Below, piece after piece: positions 50,969-59,158 of a stretch of 59,158 nucleotides of DNA; position 1 is the stretch's first letter, and every line of letters begins with the position of its first letter. The notes under the pieces are model-generated. The model had not been told where the DNA came from. It ran no database searches and was given only the letters and a program-made list of their open reading frames with translations. Location: NCBI GenBank assembly GCA_938005315.1, contig CALLOB010000070.1, forward strand, positions 1 to 59,158, read 5' to 3'. This DNA is from an uncultured Phycisphaerae bacterium (GTDB taxonomy: Bacteria > Planctomycetota > Phycisphaerae > UBA1845 > PWPN01). The translations under genes were made by a program, and so were the position numbers.

Positions 50969-51444
50969 GAGCGGGTATCCTCCCTCCGGGCCCTCAGGAG
51001 AAGCCTTCCAGCCAGACCCATGCACCGCTGGCCCAAGGCATTCCCCGCCTCCGGCGATGCACGGGACCTGTCTGAGTTATCGGCATTCAGGGCGGAATCC
51101 TGCACGCCCCTCCCGGGCGCTGTTGCAGATCTCCAAGGCCCGGCGTCCGATAATCATCCACGATTCAGTTCGTTCGCCGGCAATGCCGGGCTGCCGACTG
51201 GCCGCAGGGCACCGCCCGGAGAGGACCTCCTCGAGTCGGCCAAGCCCGCCCCCGACACCGCGTCAACCACCGGCGAAACGCCGACCGGCCGAGAACCCTG
51301 ACACATGGAATTCGACGTCGAGTGGCTCCTTCGCCTGCAAACCATTTGCGACGACATTCCGCCACCCGCTTCCCTCCGGTGGCTTGTGGGGCTTGAAGAG
51401 TTGCCGACGGCATGCTCGACGTCGGCGAAGGCCTTCGAGGGGTC
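50969..51444. other. intergenic region upstream of the HldE-like gene
   Basis: About 480 bases. On the minus strand a frame starting MPVIITRSREEYNDFAAPIQ (from about 51505) continues DPSKAFADVEHAVGNSSS and then low-complexity Arg/Ser sequence; it could be a small real gene, but I cannot support it. I see no other feature. Confidence 0.3.
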
Positions 51445-51473
51445 TTGAATCGGCGCTGCGAAATCGTTATATT
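51445..51473 (+). promoter_or_regulatory. sigma70 promoter of a predicted small RNA
   Basis: TTGAAT (51445-51450) and TATATT (51468-51473) are separated by exactly 17 bases, in an otherwise GC-rich context. The predicted start is near 51480. Confidence 0.6.
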
Positions 51474-51479
51474 CCTCGC

Positions 51480-51648
51480 GCGAGCGAGTGATGATTACCG
51501 GCATGCCGCCAAGGCGTGGCGTCGGCAGGCCGGGTCGGCAGCTTTCGTCTGACAGAATCGCGATCAACCGCCCTGCGGGCGGATCAACACGGCGCTTTTC
51601 CCCTCCGGAAAACACCGGCTGGTCTTCGGATCGCCGGTGTTTTCTTTT
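51480..51648 (+). ncRNA. predicted small RNA or terminated leader, about 170 nt
   Basis: A consensus promoter just upstream and a strong intrinsic terminator at the 3' end define a transcript of about 170 nucleotides with no convincing coding frame. Internal structure includes CCGCCC-TGC-GGGCGG (near 51574-51588) and the terminator stem. It lies about 200 bases before a UroD-family methyltransferase gene on the same strand, so it could be either an independent RNA or an attenuated leader with a sensing domain. I see no B12 box, TPP, SAM, SAH or c-di-GMP riboswitch core, nor 6S, SRP or RNase P signatures. Confidence 0.5.
51611..51648 (+). terminator. intrinsic terminator of the predicted small RNA
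   Basis: AACACCGGC (51611-51619) pairs perfectly with GCCGGTGTT (51633-51641) around a 13-base loop, followed by TTCTTTT. This is a textbook rho-independent terminator although no gene lies directly upstream. Confidence 0.85.
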
Positions 51649-51849
51649 GGACGTCATCCGCCGGTCGCCTGCGGCACCGGCCCGCGGCGGCTTCGCGCTC
51701 CGCAACCGATGCGATACGATAACAGGCTGGATGGGTGCCCGGCCGTTCCGGGGTGGTCACCGCCACGAAGCACTTTGTGGCCACCCGCACGCCGCGGGGC
51801 GACCCGGGCAAACCGACGGACAGCCAGGCGGGCACCGGGAGGAAACCGC

Positions 51850-53088
51850 ATGACTTCGAGGGAACGCGTTCTGGCGGCCGTATCCCACCGCGAACCGGAC
51901 CGCCTGCCGATCGACTGCGGGGCCATGCGGTCCACCGGCATTCAGGCCATCGCCTACAACCGGCTGAAACGTCGCCTGGGCGTCGTCGGCGGACAGACGC
52001 GCGTCTTCGACGTGATCCAGCAACTGGCCGAGCCGGAAGACTTCTACCTGGACCGCTTCGGCATCGACGCGATCAACGCCGGCCGCGATTTCGCGCCTGA
52101 CGATCGCTGGAAGGACTGGACGCTCCCCGACGGCAGCCCGTGCCGGATCCCCGCCTGCATCGACATCCGCCGCGAGGGCGACGACCTGGTGGCCTCCGGG
52201 CCGTCCGGTGAGCCGACCGCGCGGATGATCCCCGGTGCCACCTACTTCAGCCAGTCGTGCTTCCCCCTGGCGGACGCGGATCCTGGGGAGCTGCCGGCCG
52301 ACCTCTCGGCCGCCATGGGACGGGTCTGCTGGGCGAGTCTTCCCGAGCCCATCTACGAGGGAGGGCTGTCGGATGAAAACCTCCGGCGCATCGGAGAGCA
52401 TCTCACCCGGCTCAGGCATTCCACCGACCGGGCGATCATGGTCGCCTTCGGAGCCAACCTGTTCGAGTGGGGCTCGTTCCTGCGGCGCATGGACAACTTC
52501 CTCATGGACCTGGCCGTCGAGCCCGCCGCCGCCGAGGCTCTGCTGGATCGTCTGGTCGAGGCTCACCTGGCGGGGCTGGAGCGGTTGCTCCCGGTGATCG
52601 CCGGAAAAGTCGATCTCATCCAGCTCGGGGACGATCTGGGCACCAACGGCGGGCCGATCATGTCCCCGGCGATGTATCGCCGCTTCTTCAAGCCGCGCCA
52701 CCGGATGATCGTGGATCGCATCCACGCCCTGGCCCCGGATCTGGTTGTTTTCCTGCACACCTGCGGTTCGGTTTATGAGCTGCTGGGCGACCTGATCGAG
52801 GCGGGGTTCCAGGTGATCAACCCGGTGCAGATCTCGGCCCGGAACATGGAGCCGCAGCGGCTCAAGCGGGAGTTCGGCCGCGACATCGCCTTCTGGGGCG
52901 GCGGCTGCGATACCCAGACGGTGCTGCCTCGCGGCACGCCGCAGGAGGTCCGGGACCACGTGCGCCGCAACATCGACATCCTGGCCCCCGGCGGCGGCTT
53001 CGTCTTCAACCAGGTGCACAACATCCTGGCCGAGGTGCCCCCGGAGAACATCCTGGCGATGTACGAAGCCGCCATGGAGGCGGCGTAA
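51850..53088 (+). CDS. uroporphyrinogen decarboxylase family protein (MtaA/CmuA-like methyltransferase)
   Basis: The 412-residue protein begins MTSRERVLAAVSHREPDRLP, the standard opening of UroD-superfamily proteins, with IQLGDDLGTNGGPIMSPAMY (metal or corrinoid-facing loop) near residue 257, then FLHTCGSVYELLGDLIEAGF, VNPVQISARNMEPQRLKREF and a GGGCDTQTVLPRGTPQEVRD block. The HTCG block carries the Cys and His that often bind zinc in MtaA-type methylcobamide methyltransferases. True HemE has different residues, so a corrinoid-linked methyl transfer is more likely. The ATG follows GGGAGGAAACC. It is followed by a HAD phosphatase gene. Confidence 0.85.
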   Translation: MTSRERVLAAVSHREPDRLPIDCGAMRSTGIQAIAYNRLKRRLGVVGGQTRVFDVIQQLAEPEDFYLDRFGIDAINAGRDFAPDDRWKDWTLPDGSPCRIPACIDIRREGDDLVASGPSGEPTARMIPGATYFSQSCFPLADADPGELPADLSAAMGRVCWASLPEPIYEGGLSDENLRRIGEHLTRLRHSTDRAIMVAFGANLFEWGSFLRRMDNFLMDLAVEPAAAEALLDRLVEAHLAGLERLLPVIAGKVDLIQLGDDLGTNGGPIMSPAMYRRFFKPRHRMIVDRIHALAPDLVVFLHTCGSVYELLGDLIEAGFQVINPVQISARNMEPQRLKREFGRDIAFWGGGCDTQTVLPRGTPQEVRDHVRRNIDILAPGGGFVFNQVHNILAEVPPENILAMYEAAMEAA

Positions 53089-53184
53089 CGGCCGGCGACC
53101 CCGGGAGGTTGCGTGCGCCGAGATGGACGAGCCCGCCGGCGAGCGGCGTGCCCGCCGGCGGCGAGACGAAGTGCGAGGCGGTCG

Positions 53185-53874
53185 ATGCCAGACTGGCAGG
53201 GCATTTTCATCGACTTTTACGGCACGCTGGTCGGCGGCGACCGGCAGGCGGTTGAGTCGATCTGCCGCCGTGTGATCGCCGACCACGGGGGCGAGGCGAC
53301 CGGCGCGGGCATCACCGCCGAGGCCTTCGCCATACGATGGGGCCAGGCCTATTTCGAGGCCCTGGAGCACGTCAACGGCACCGGCTTTCGCACCCTGCAC
53401 GAGATCGAGCGGGACACGCTGGTCGAGACCTGCCGCCCGCTGTTCGGCCCGATCGATCCGGCCCCCTACATCGAGGCCTTCGACCGTTATCTGGCCGCCC
53501 CGCCGCTTTTCGAGGAAGTGCCGGAGGTCCTGGAATCGCTGAGGCTGCCGGTGTGCATCGTCAGCAATGCCGACGACCGCGAGCTGCTGGCGGCCATGGA
53601 GCACAACCGGCTGCGCGTCGCGGCCGTCGTGACCTCCGAGGCGGCCCGCAGCTACAAGCCCGACCCCCGCATCTTCCACAGAGCACTGGAGCTGACCGGC
53701 TGGGACCCCGCCGCGGTCCTCCACGTCGGCGACAGCCTGCACAGCGATGTCGGCGGAGCCCACGCCGCCGGCCTGCAGGCCGCGTGGATCAACCGGGCGC
53801 ACCGCATCCACGACATCGGAACCGAGACCCCCGAGTTCGAGTGGCCGGACCTGCGGCCGCTGGCGGGTCTGTAG
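53185..53874 (+). CDS. HAD-superfamily hydrolase
   Basis: The 229-residue protein has motif I as IFIDFYGTLVGG (nucleophile Asp10; the second Asp of DxD is Tyr12, as in the DxYGT form of haloacid dehalogenase relatives), motif II as VCIVSNADD, motif III Lys in SYKPDPRIF, and motif IV as VGDSLHSDVGGA. A helical cap lies between motifs I and II. Substitution of the general acid suggests dehalogenase-like or altered phosphatase chemistry. The ATG at 53185 follows GAGG. It probably shares a transcript with the UroD-like gene, 96 bases upstream. Confidence 0.88.
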   Translation: MPDWQGIFIDFYGTLVGGDRQAVESICRRVIADHGGEATGAGITAEAFAIRWGQAYFEALEHVNGTGFRTLHEIERDTLVETCRPLFGPIDPAPYIEAFDRYLAAPPLFEEVPEVLESLRLPVCIVSNADDRELLAAMEHNRLRVAAVVTSEAARSYKPDPRIFHRALELTGWDPAAVLHVGDSLHSDVGGAHAAGLQAAWINRAHRIHDIGTETPEFEWPDLRPLAGL

Positions 53875-54260
53875 TCTCCGGCCCGGCGGTTCCCTTCCTG
53901 CAGGCGGGGATCGATGGCCCGGCGGATCGACCTCCATGCCCATGCCGGCCGTCCCTTTCCTGCGCGCGGCGATCGACGCTTCCCGGAATCGCCGGATGCA
54001 TGAAACAGGTGTGAGAATGATTCTATCGTCCGTAAAAAGGCCCTGTGACGTGTTTCGTCGCCGGGAACCTGAGTGCTTGCTCCACGTTACCCCGTAACCA
54101 CCCGGCCGGTTCGAAGCCTTGAAACACGCCGGGGCATTCGGTTATCGTCAATCGCATAATGTCGTACTCACGCCGGATTCCGCGTTCCGTGTCGGGCCGT
54201 CGTTCGCGCTCGGTTGCGGCTCCCTCGATGACTTCGCGTGGTTGCATGCCCCACGGCCCG
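53875..54260. other. intergenic region upstream of the GH-like gene
   Basis: About 390 bases with no supported gene. It contains an imperfect 30-base duplication (53884-53916 and 53944-53975, both with TCCCTTxCTGC and GCGATCGA-like cores), and AT-rich hexamers near 54140-54160 that may be promoter elements for the downstream gene. Confidence 0.35.
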
Positions 54261-56861
54261 ATGAAAGCCGGCCCGTTGCTCCGGCCGGCGGTCCTCGCGG
54301 CGCTGTGGCTGGGCGGCACGGTCGCGACGGCCGCTCAGCCGCCCGTGCTCACCGACGGGCCCACGGTCAGCCCGACGCTGCTGGTGGCCGACGATGCCAC
54401 GGTCTACACCGCGCAGGTGACCTTCTCGGACGCCGACGGACACAGCAGCATCCGGTGCATCCGTGTGCTCTTCAATTTCACCGAGGACCCCGTCGACCGC
54501 ACGTGGGCCCGGGGCTATCTCGCCTGGGGCAGGACCGACGCGGACATCGGCCAGTACGGCGGAACCTGGGTCTGCGCCGACGCGACCGGCGGCGGACGAT
54601 GGGGGTACCGGACCGACGCCTGGGGCGGAACGACGTACATGACGCCGCTGTCCTGTCAGACCACCACTGCCGGCCCCCCCTCCGGCGGCACCGGCTCGCG
54701 TACCGTCCAGTGGTCCTTCACGGTCAAGCCGGCCTGGGCCTTCAACCCGGTGATGAATGATCTGGACGCCTGGGCGGCCGACGGCGTCATCGGCGGAGCC
54801 AGTTACGCCGTCGGCTGGTTCGACGGCACGACGCCCTTCGACGTGGTGGCCGCCCCGTGCTCCACGGTCTGCCAGACTCCGCGTCCTCCGCTGGTGTTCG
54901 CTCCGACGGCGCACAGCCTGAACGTGGCCATCGACCCGGCCGACTCGTCGGTCGATCTCTTCACGATCCGGATCGACCCGCCGGTGGCGGGCAAGGCCTG
55001 GGTGCAGGCCGACGGATCGCCGGGACTCGCCCCCCGCTGGGCCACGCGGACGCAATGGGGCTCGCGTCAGGTCGCCGGGCTCCTGCCGGGGACGATCTAC
55101 ACCTTCAGCGCCCGCGCATCCCGGAGCCAGGCGGGCTTCTGCCCCTCCCCGTGGAGCCCGGGCGGGTCCGGCACGACCACGTCGGTCAATGCGATCGTCG
55201 ATCCCTTCGCCGCCGGCCGGCCGTTCTCCCGCGGCGTCCGCGGACAGTGTCCTTACCGCCAGATCACCACCGCCGGCTACGAGACGCTCTGGGATCTGAC
55301 CATCGGCTCGATGGCTCGGGGACTGGCCGGCGGCCTGGACGCCGACACCTACGACTGGCGCGATATCCGGAGCGGAGCCGACTGGGGCCAGGGAGGCGGG
55401 GCCTTCACCACCCTGCAGTTTCTGCAGTACGCCCGGGACCACGCCGCGGTCCCGATGATCTCGGCCAACGCTTTCGGCGGCGGAGCCAGGGACGCCACCG
55501 GCACCTTCGTCTGCGCGTTCGACAACCCTGACGGTCTCGCGGCCGACTGGGTCCGCTATACCAACGTCATCCTGCAGAATTATCGCCAGGGGGACGAGGG
55601 AACCCTGACCGGCGAAAACCTGCGTGTCTGGCAGTCCATCACCGGCTGGGCCGGACGCCCCCGCCTGCCGGAACCCCAGGAGCCGCCGCTGCCGCGCGTG
55701 CAGTACTGGGAGATCGGCAACGAACCCGAACTCGGGGGGATCCCCGGCTTCCTGTCCAATCACTATCTCAGCCCCTCCGACTACGCGACGCGCTACAAGC
55801 TCATCGCCGCCGCGATGCTGGCCGTCGATCCCGACCTGAAACTCGGGCCCTGTCTGATGACTACCGCCGACCCCGCCGGAAGCGGGCAGTGGCTGGATGC
55901 TCTGGCCGCCGACCCCGACGCGCCGCTGGACTTCGTGTCTTATCACCCCTATTACGGCAACATCAAGAATCAGTGGAACTACCCCGAGGGGATGACCTCC
56001 GCGTTGCGGGCCTACCAGGGCTTTCTCCAGGACAAGGCCGCCGGGACCCGGGCCATCCTGAACGCCCGAGGACGGAGCGACTGCCGCCTCGTGGCCTCGG
56101 AATACAATCCCGTCAACTGGGATGCGCCCGGCTACATGCAGGCCTCCATGGCCGCCGCCCTGGGCGTGGTCGAATCCTGCTTCACCTTCGCCCTGGACGA
56201 TCTCCTGGCCGCGACCTTCTGGGAACAGCCTCAGAGTATGCTCGGGCTTCGCGACGCCTTCGCCGGCATGGTCGCGCACATGGGTGATGTGCTTGTAACC
56301 ACCGGTGCCGAGATGGAATACGACCCCTCGGTTGCCGACTTCCGCGTTTATGTGACCCGCGACTCGGCGATCCCCGGCCGACTGATGATCTGGGGGCTCA
56401 ACTTCCATGAGGAGATCCCCGCGACCGTCCGCCTGGGCCTGAAACCCTCGCGCGTGATTTCGGCCCTGCTGCGCCGCTACGGCCGGCCCGGAAGCGACGC
56501 GGCCGGCGGAGACACCTCCCTGACGCATTGGACCGGCATGGCCTGGACTCAGGAGGACGTGACCGCCGGCTTCGATACGACCGGTTTCGACTTCGTGATG
56601 GACGACGCCGAGATCACGGTGCTGGTTCTGGATCTCGCGCCCGCCCCTTCGGTAGATCACGACCGCGACGGCGACGTCGATCAGGGCGACTTCGGATGGT
56701 TTCAGCGCTGCCTGAGCGGGCGGAACGTTCCGCAGCCGGAGCCGGCCTGCGCCGACGCCCTGCTCGACGGCGACAACGACGTGGACGACGGCGACACCGT
56801 GCGTTTCCTGCGGTGCATGACCGCGCCGGGCGTCCCGGCGAACCCGGCCTGCGCGAGCTGA
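54261..56861 (+). CDS. secreted clan GH-A-like glycosidase with dockerin-like C-terminus
   Basis: Counting from ATG 54261 (54246 and 54228 are alternatives) the protein has 866 residues. A signal peptide (PLLRPAVLAALWLGGTVATA) is followed by an Ig-like region and a fibronectin III-like region (about 210-305). The catalytic TIM barrel spans about 310-720: WEIGNEPELGG places the acid/base at Glu488 and LVASEYNPVNW the nucleophile at Glu614, the arrangement of clan GH-A families such as GH39, GH51 and GH79. The last about 65 residues carry two Asp-rich loops, DHDRDGDVDQGDFGWF and DGDNDVDDGDTVRF, resembling dockerin calcium repeats. The substrate is unknown; arabinose-, xylose- or uronic-acid-containing glycans are plausible. 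Confidence 0.82.
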   Translation: MKAGPLLRPAVLAALWLGGTVATAAQPPVLTDGPTVSPTLLVADDATVYTAQVTFSDADGHSSIRCIRVLFNFTEDPVDRTWARGYLAWGRTDADIGQYGGTWVCADATGGGRWGYRTDAWGGTTYMTPLSCQTTTAGPPSGGTGSRTVQWSFTVKPAWAFNPVMNDLDAWAADGVIGGASYAVGWFDGTTPFDVVAAPCSTVCQTPRPPLVFAPTAHSLNVAIDPADSSVDLFTIRIDPPVAGKAWVQADGSPGLAPRWATRTQWGSRQVAGLLPGTIYTFSARASRSQAGFCPSPWSPGGSGTTTSVNAIVDPFAAGRPFSRGVRGQCPYRQITTAGYETLWDLTIGSMARGLAGGLDADTYDWRDIRSGADWGQGGGAFTTLQFLQYARDHAAVPMISANAFGGGARDATGTFVCAFDNPDGLAADWVRYTNVILQNYRQGDEGTLTGENLRVWQSITGWAGRPRLPEPQEPPLPRVQYWEIGNEPELGGIPGFLSNHYLSPSDYATRYKLIAAAMLAVDPDLKLGPCLMTTADPAGSGQWLDALAADPDAPLDFVSYHPYYGNIKNQWNYPEGMTSALRAYQGFLQDKAAGTRAILNARGRSDCRLVASEYNPVNWDAPGYMQASMAAALGVVESCFTFALDDLLAATFWEQPQSMLGLRDAFAGMVAHMGDVLVTTGAEMEYDPSVADFRVYVTRDSAIPGRLMIWGLNFHEEIPATVRLGLKPSRVISALLRRYGRPGSDAAGGDTSLTHWTGMAWTQEDVTAGFDTTGFDFVMDDAEITVLVLDLAPAPSVDHDRDGDVDQGDFGWFQRCLSGRNVPQPEPACADALLDGDNDVDDGDTVRFLRCMTAPGVPANPACAS

Positions 56862-56863
56862 CC

Positions 56864-57721
56864 TTGATCCCGGTCTTCGGCCTTGATTTCACCAGCTCCC
56901 CTTCGCCGCGCAAGCCGCTGGTTCTGGCCCGAGGCGAACTGTGCGGGCGGCATCTGCGGGTCGTCGATCTCCGGCCGATGACCGGTTTTCGAGCCTTTGA
57001 GGCCTGGCTGGGCTTGCCCGGTCCCTGGATCGCCGGGCTCGACCTGCCGCTGGGCCTGCCCCGGCGGTTCCTGAAAGACCTGCGCTGGCCCCTTCGCTGG
57101 AGCGCCTACGTCGGCCGCGTCGGGAGGCTGTCGCGGGCCCGGTTCCGGGCCATGTTGGATCATTACCGCCGTTCACGACCTCCGGGAGAACGCGAACATC
57201 GCCGCCGGACCGACCGTCTGGCCGGCGCGCTGAGTCCGCAGAAGCTGTACGGAACCCCCGTGGCCCTGATGTTCCACGAGGGCGCCCCCCGCCTGCTGAA
57301 GGCCAAGGTGTCCGTGCCGCCGGTCTGCCCGCGCGCCGACGACCGAACGGTGTTGGAAGCCTACCCCGCGCTGGTCGCCCGCTGGTGCGTCGGACGAGTC
57401 CCCTACAAGACCGACCGGCAGGCCTTTGACCCGCCCCGCCGCCGCGTCCGGCGACGTATTCTGCAAAGACTGGCCTCGCCGGCTCTTCGCGAGGACTACG
57501 GCGTGAGCCTCGACCTGCCGGCCGCCCTGGCGCGGCGGATGGAAATCGATCACACCGGCGACAGCCTCGATGCCCTGCTGTGCGCCGTTCAGGCCGCCTG
57601 GGCCCGCACGGTCCGCAGGCCCCCTGGCGGCATTCCCCGCGATGCCGACGCGGCCGAAGGCTGGATCGTCGATCCGCACACCACCGCGGGACGGCGGGCG
57701 TTCCGGCATCATGAGCGTTGA
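56864..57721 (+). CDS. DUF429 family predicted nuclease-like protein
   Basis: A TTG at 56864, 2 bases after the stop of the glycosidase gene, begins LIPVFGLDFTSSPSPRKPLV, which matches the N-terminus of DUF429 proteins (GxDFTSxP, an RNase H-like fold with the first catalytic Asp). WIAGLDLPLGLP supplies the second acidic block, and ARWCVGRVPYKTDR and DSLDALLCAVQAAWA the later ones (final Asp pair). Length is about 285. Function of the family is unknown; a nuclease or phosphotransferase role is only predicted. Transcription with the upstream gene is likely. Confidence 0.8.
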   Translation: MIPVFGLDFTSSPSPRKPLVLARGELCGRHLRVVDLRPMTGFRAFEAWLGLPGPWIAGLDLPLGLPRRFLKDLRWPLRWSAYVGRVGRLSRARFRAMLDHYRRSRPPGEREHRRRTDRLAGALSPQKLYGTPVALMFHEGAPRLLKAKVSVPPVCPRADDRTVLEAYPALVARWCVGRVPYKTDRQAFDPPRRRVRRRILQRLASPALREDYGVSLDLPAALARRMEIDHTGDSLDALLCAVQAAWARTVRRPPGGIPRDADAAEGWIVDPHTTAGRRAFRHHER

Positions 57722-57890
57722 AGCGGAGAGGGCACGCTCGTGCGGTGCCGGGGCGTTGACCGCCCCGTCGGCTCGCGGGTTGCCGTTCCGCCGGCCGGAA
57801 AACACGCCGGGCCGCCGACCGGATGCCCCGGCCCGCGGCCCGTCGCGATGATCCTGCCAATCGGCCGCTCTCACGGCCGCCGTCCGCCGG

Positions 57891-58922
<1,032 letters not shown>

Positions 58923-58996
58923 CTATGCGAACCAAGCGTATGCGTCAGACGCCCCGGACCGCCGCGCTTGTCGGCAGACCGGGTATCGAGCCGCAC

Positions 58997-59025
58997 ACCT
59001 TAGACCCGCCCGCCCGGGAGGTCAA
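58997..59025 (-). promoter_or_regulatory. predicted promoter of gapA
   Basis: On the minus strand TTGACC (59025-59020) and TAAGGT (59002-58997) are separated by 17 bases. The predicted start near 58990 gives a leader of about 80 bases. Confidence 0.55.
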
Positions 59026-59104
59026 GTCCGACGGATTCGGACCGGCCCGACAGGCTCCGCACGAACCCGCTCCGTCGCGTCCTCCATCGCCCGGCCCGTT
59101 TTCT

Positions 59105-59130
59105 GGGGCCCCGACGGAGCGGGGCCCTCC
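59105..59130. repeat. GC-rich palindromic repeat, copy 2
   Basis: GGGCCCCG (59106-59113) pairs perfectly with CGGGGCCC (59120-59127) around ACGGAG, then TCC. It matches the unit at 17241-17264 with one base different in the shared core. It lies upstream of gapA. Confidence 0.55.
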
Positions 59131-59158
59131 AGACGCGGTCCCCGGAGGGACGCGCTCC

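Noticed and set aside
48584-51301. 905-codon plus-strand frame across the glycosyltransferase and HldE-like gene
   Set aside because: It is an antisense shadow; the opposite strand has HPGH, DxD and PfkB-like landmarks.
51480-51648. 6S RNA, SRP RNA or a B12 riboswitch as identity of the small RNA
   Set aside because: The ends do not pair as in 6S, the SRP GGAA-type apical motif is absent and no B12 box is seen.
51488-51853. Open frame running through the predicted small RNA and its terminator
   Set aside because: It reads Arg/Pro-rich sequence through a strong terminator and has no ribosome site.
54168-56660. 830-codon minus-strand frame opposite the glycosidase
   Set aside because: It is low-complexity Gly/Arg/Val product without motifs, and the glycosidase has a signal peptide and catalytic Glu residues.

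Overview
The window is GC-rich, densely coded bacterial DNA, most probably a Planctomycetota chromosome near the Phycisphaerae. That placement is inferred from gene content: zinc-ribbon proteins with the CPxCGYNLxGL and CPRC...CGKC patterns, secreted proteins with GACC-type cysteine repeats and dockerin-like Asp-rich tails, a DUF1573-thioredoxin protein, a Tat-exported Gfo/Idh/MocA oxidoreductase, a sulfatase remnant, several xylose-isomerase-like TIM barrels and a DUF2924 fragment. No plasmid, phage or CRISPR hallmark is visible. Many starts sit on ATGA/GTGA overlaps or behind GGAGG sites, and several use TTG or GTG.

Layout. 1-1.3 kb: decayed fragments (DUF2924, alpha/beta hydrolase). 1.3-6.6 kb: an HTH regulator, then a co-oriented run argD-argF-rph-lipoprotein-rdgB. 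6.8-13.9 kb: sugar isomerase/epimerase, hybrid histidine kinase, lipoprotein, dtd, a large membrane protein and a second isomerase. 14.2-18.7 kb: HMGL-like aldolase, B12-binding radical SAM enzyme and Tat-exported oxidoreductase, a metabolic group of unknown product. 18.8-25.6 kb: FHA protein, tRNA-Asp, DUF1573-thioredoxin protein, lipoprotein and a 1066-residue carbohydrate-active protein. 25.6-32.9 kb: sulfatase remnant, zinc-ribbon protein, CheX-like protein, TetR regulator with a self-operator, a Wzz-like coiled-coil membrane protein, an RRM protein with a long leader, and a heavy-metal-associated lipoprotein. 33.2-37.3 kb: ABC exporter operon plus accessory membrane proteins. 37.2-39.6 kb: vitamin genes (ThiD2-ThiE fusion, RibBA). 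40-45.4 kb: SurA/PpiD-like protein, small His/Cys-rich protein, RpoD-type sigma factor and ribosomal protein S1. 45.4-48 kb: structured intergenic DNA and a broken secreted-protein gene split by a less GC-rich insert. 48-51 kb: glycosyltransferase and a domain-swapped HldE-like protein. 51.4-53.9 kb: a predicted small RNA or attenuated leader, then a UroD-family methyltransferase and a HAD hydrolase. 54.2-57.7 kb: a secreted clan GH-A-like glycosidase with a dockerin-like tail, and a DUF429 protein. 57.9-59 kb: gapA.

Most genes are core biosynthesis (arginine, thiamine, riboflavin), information processing (sigma, S1, RNase PH, Dtd, tRNA-Asp) or export and polysaccharide work. The strongest candidates for something new are the promoter/terminator unit at 51.45-51.65 kb, the sigma-factor frame whose only well-placed start is ATC, the aldolase/B12-radical-SAM/isomerase cluster, and the swapped HldE-like protein with a worn kinase half. 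All functions are inferred by reading the sequence; no database search was run.
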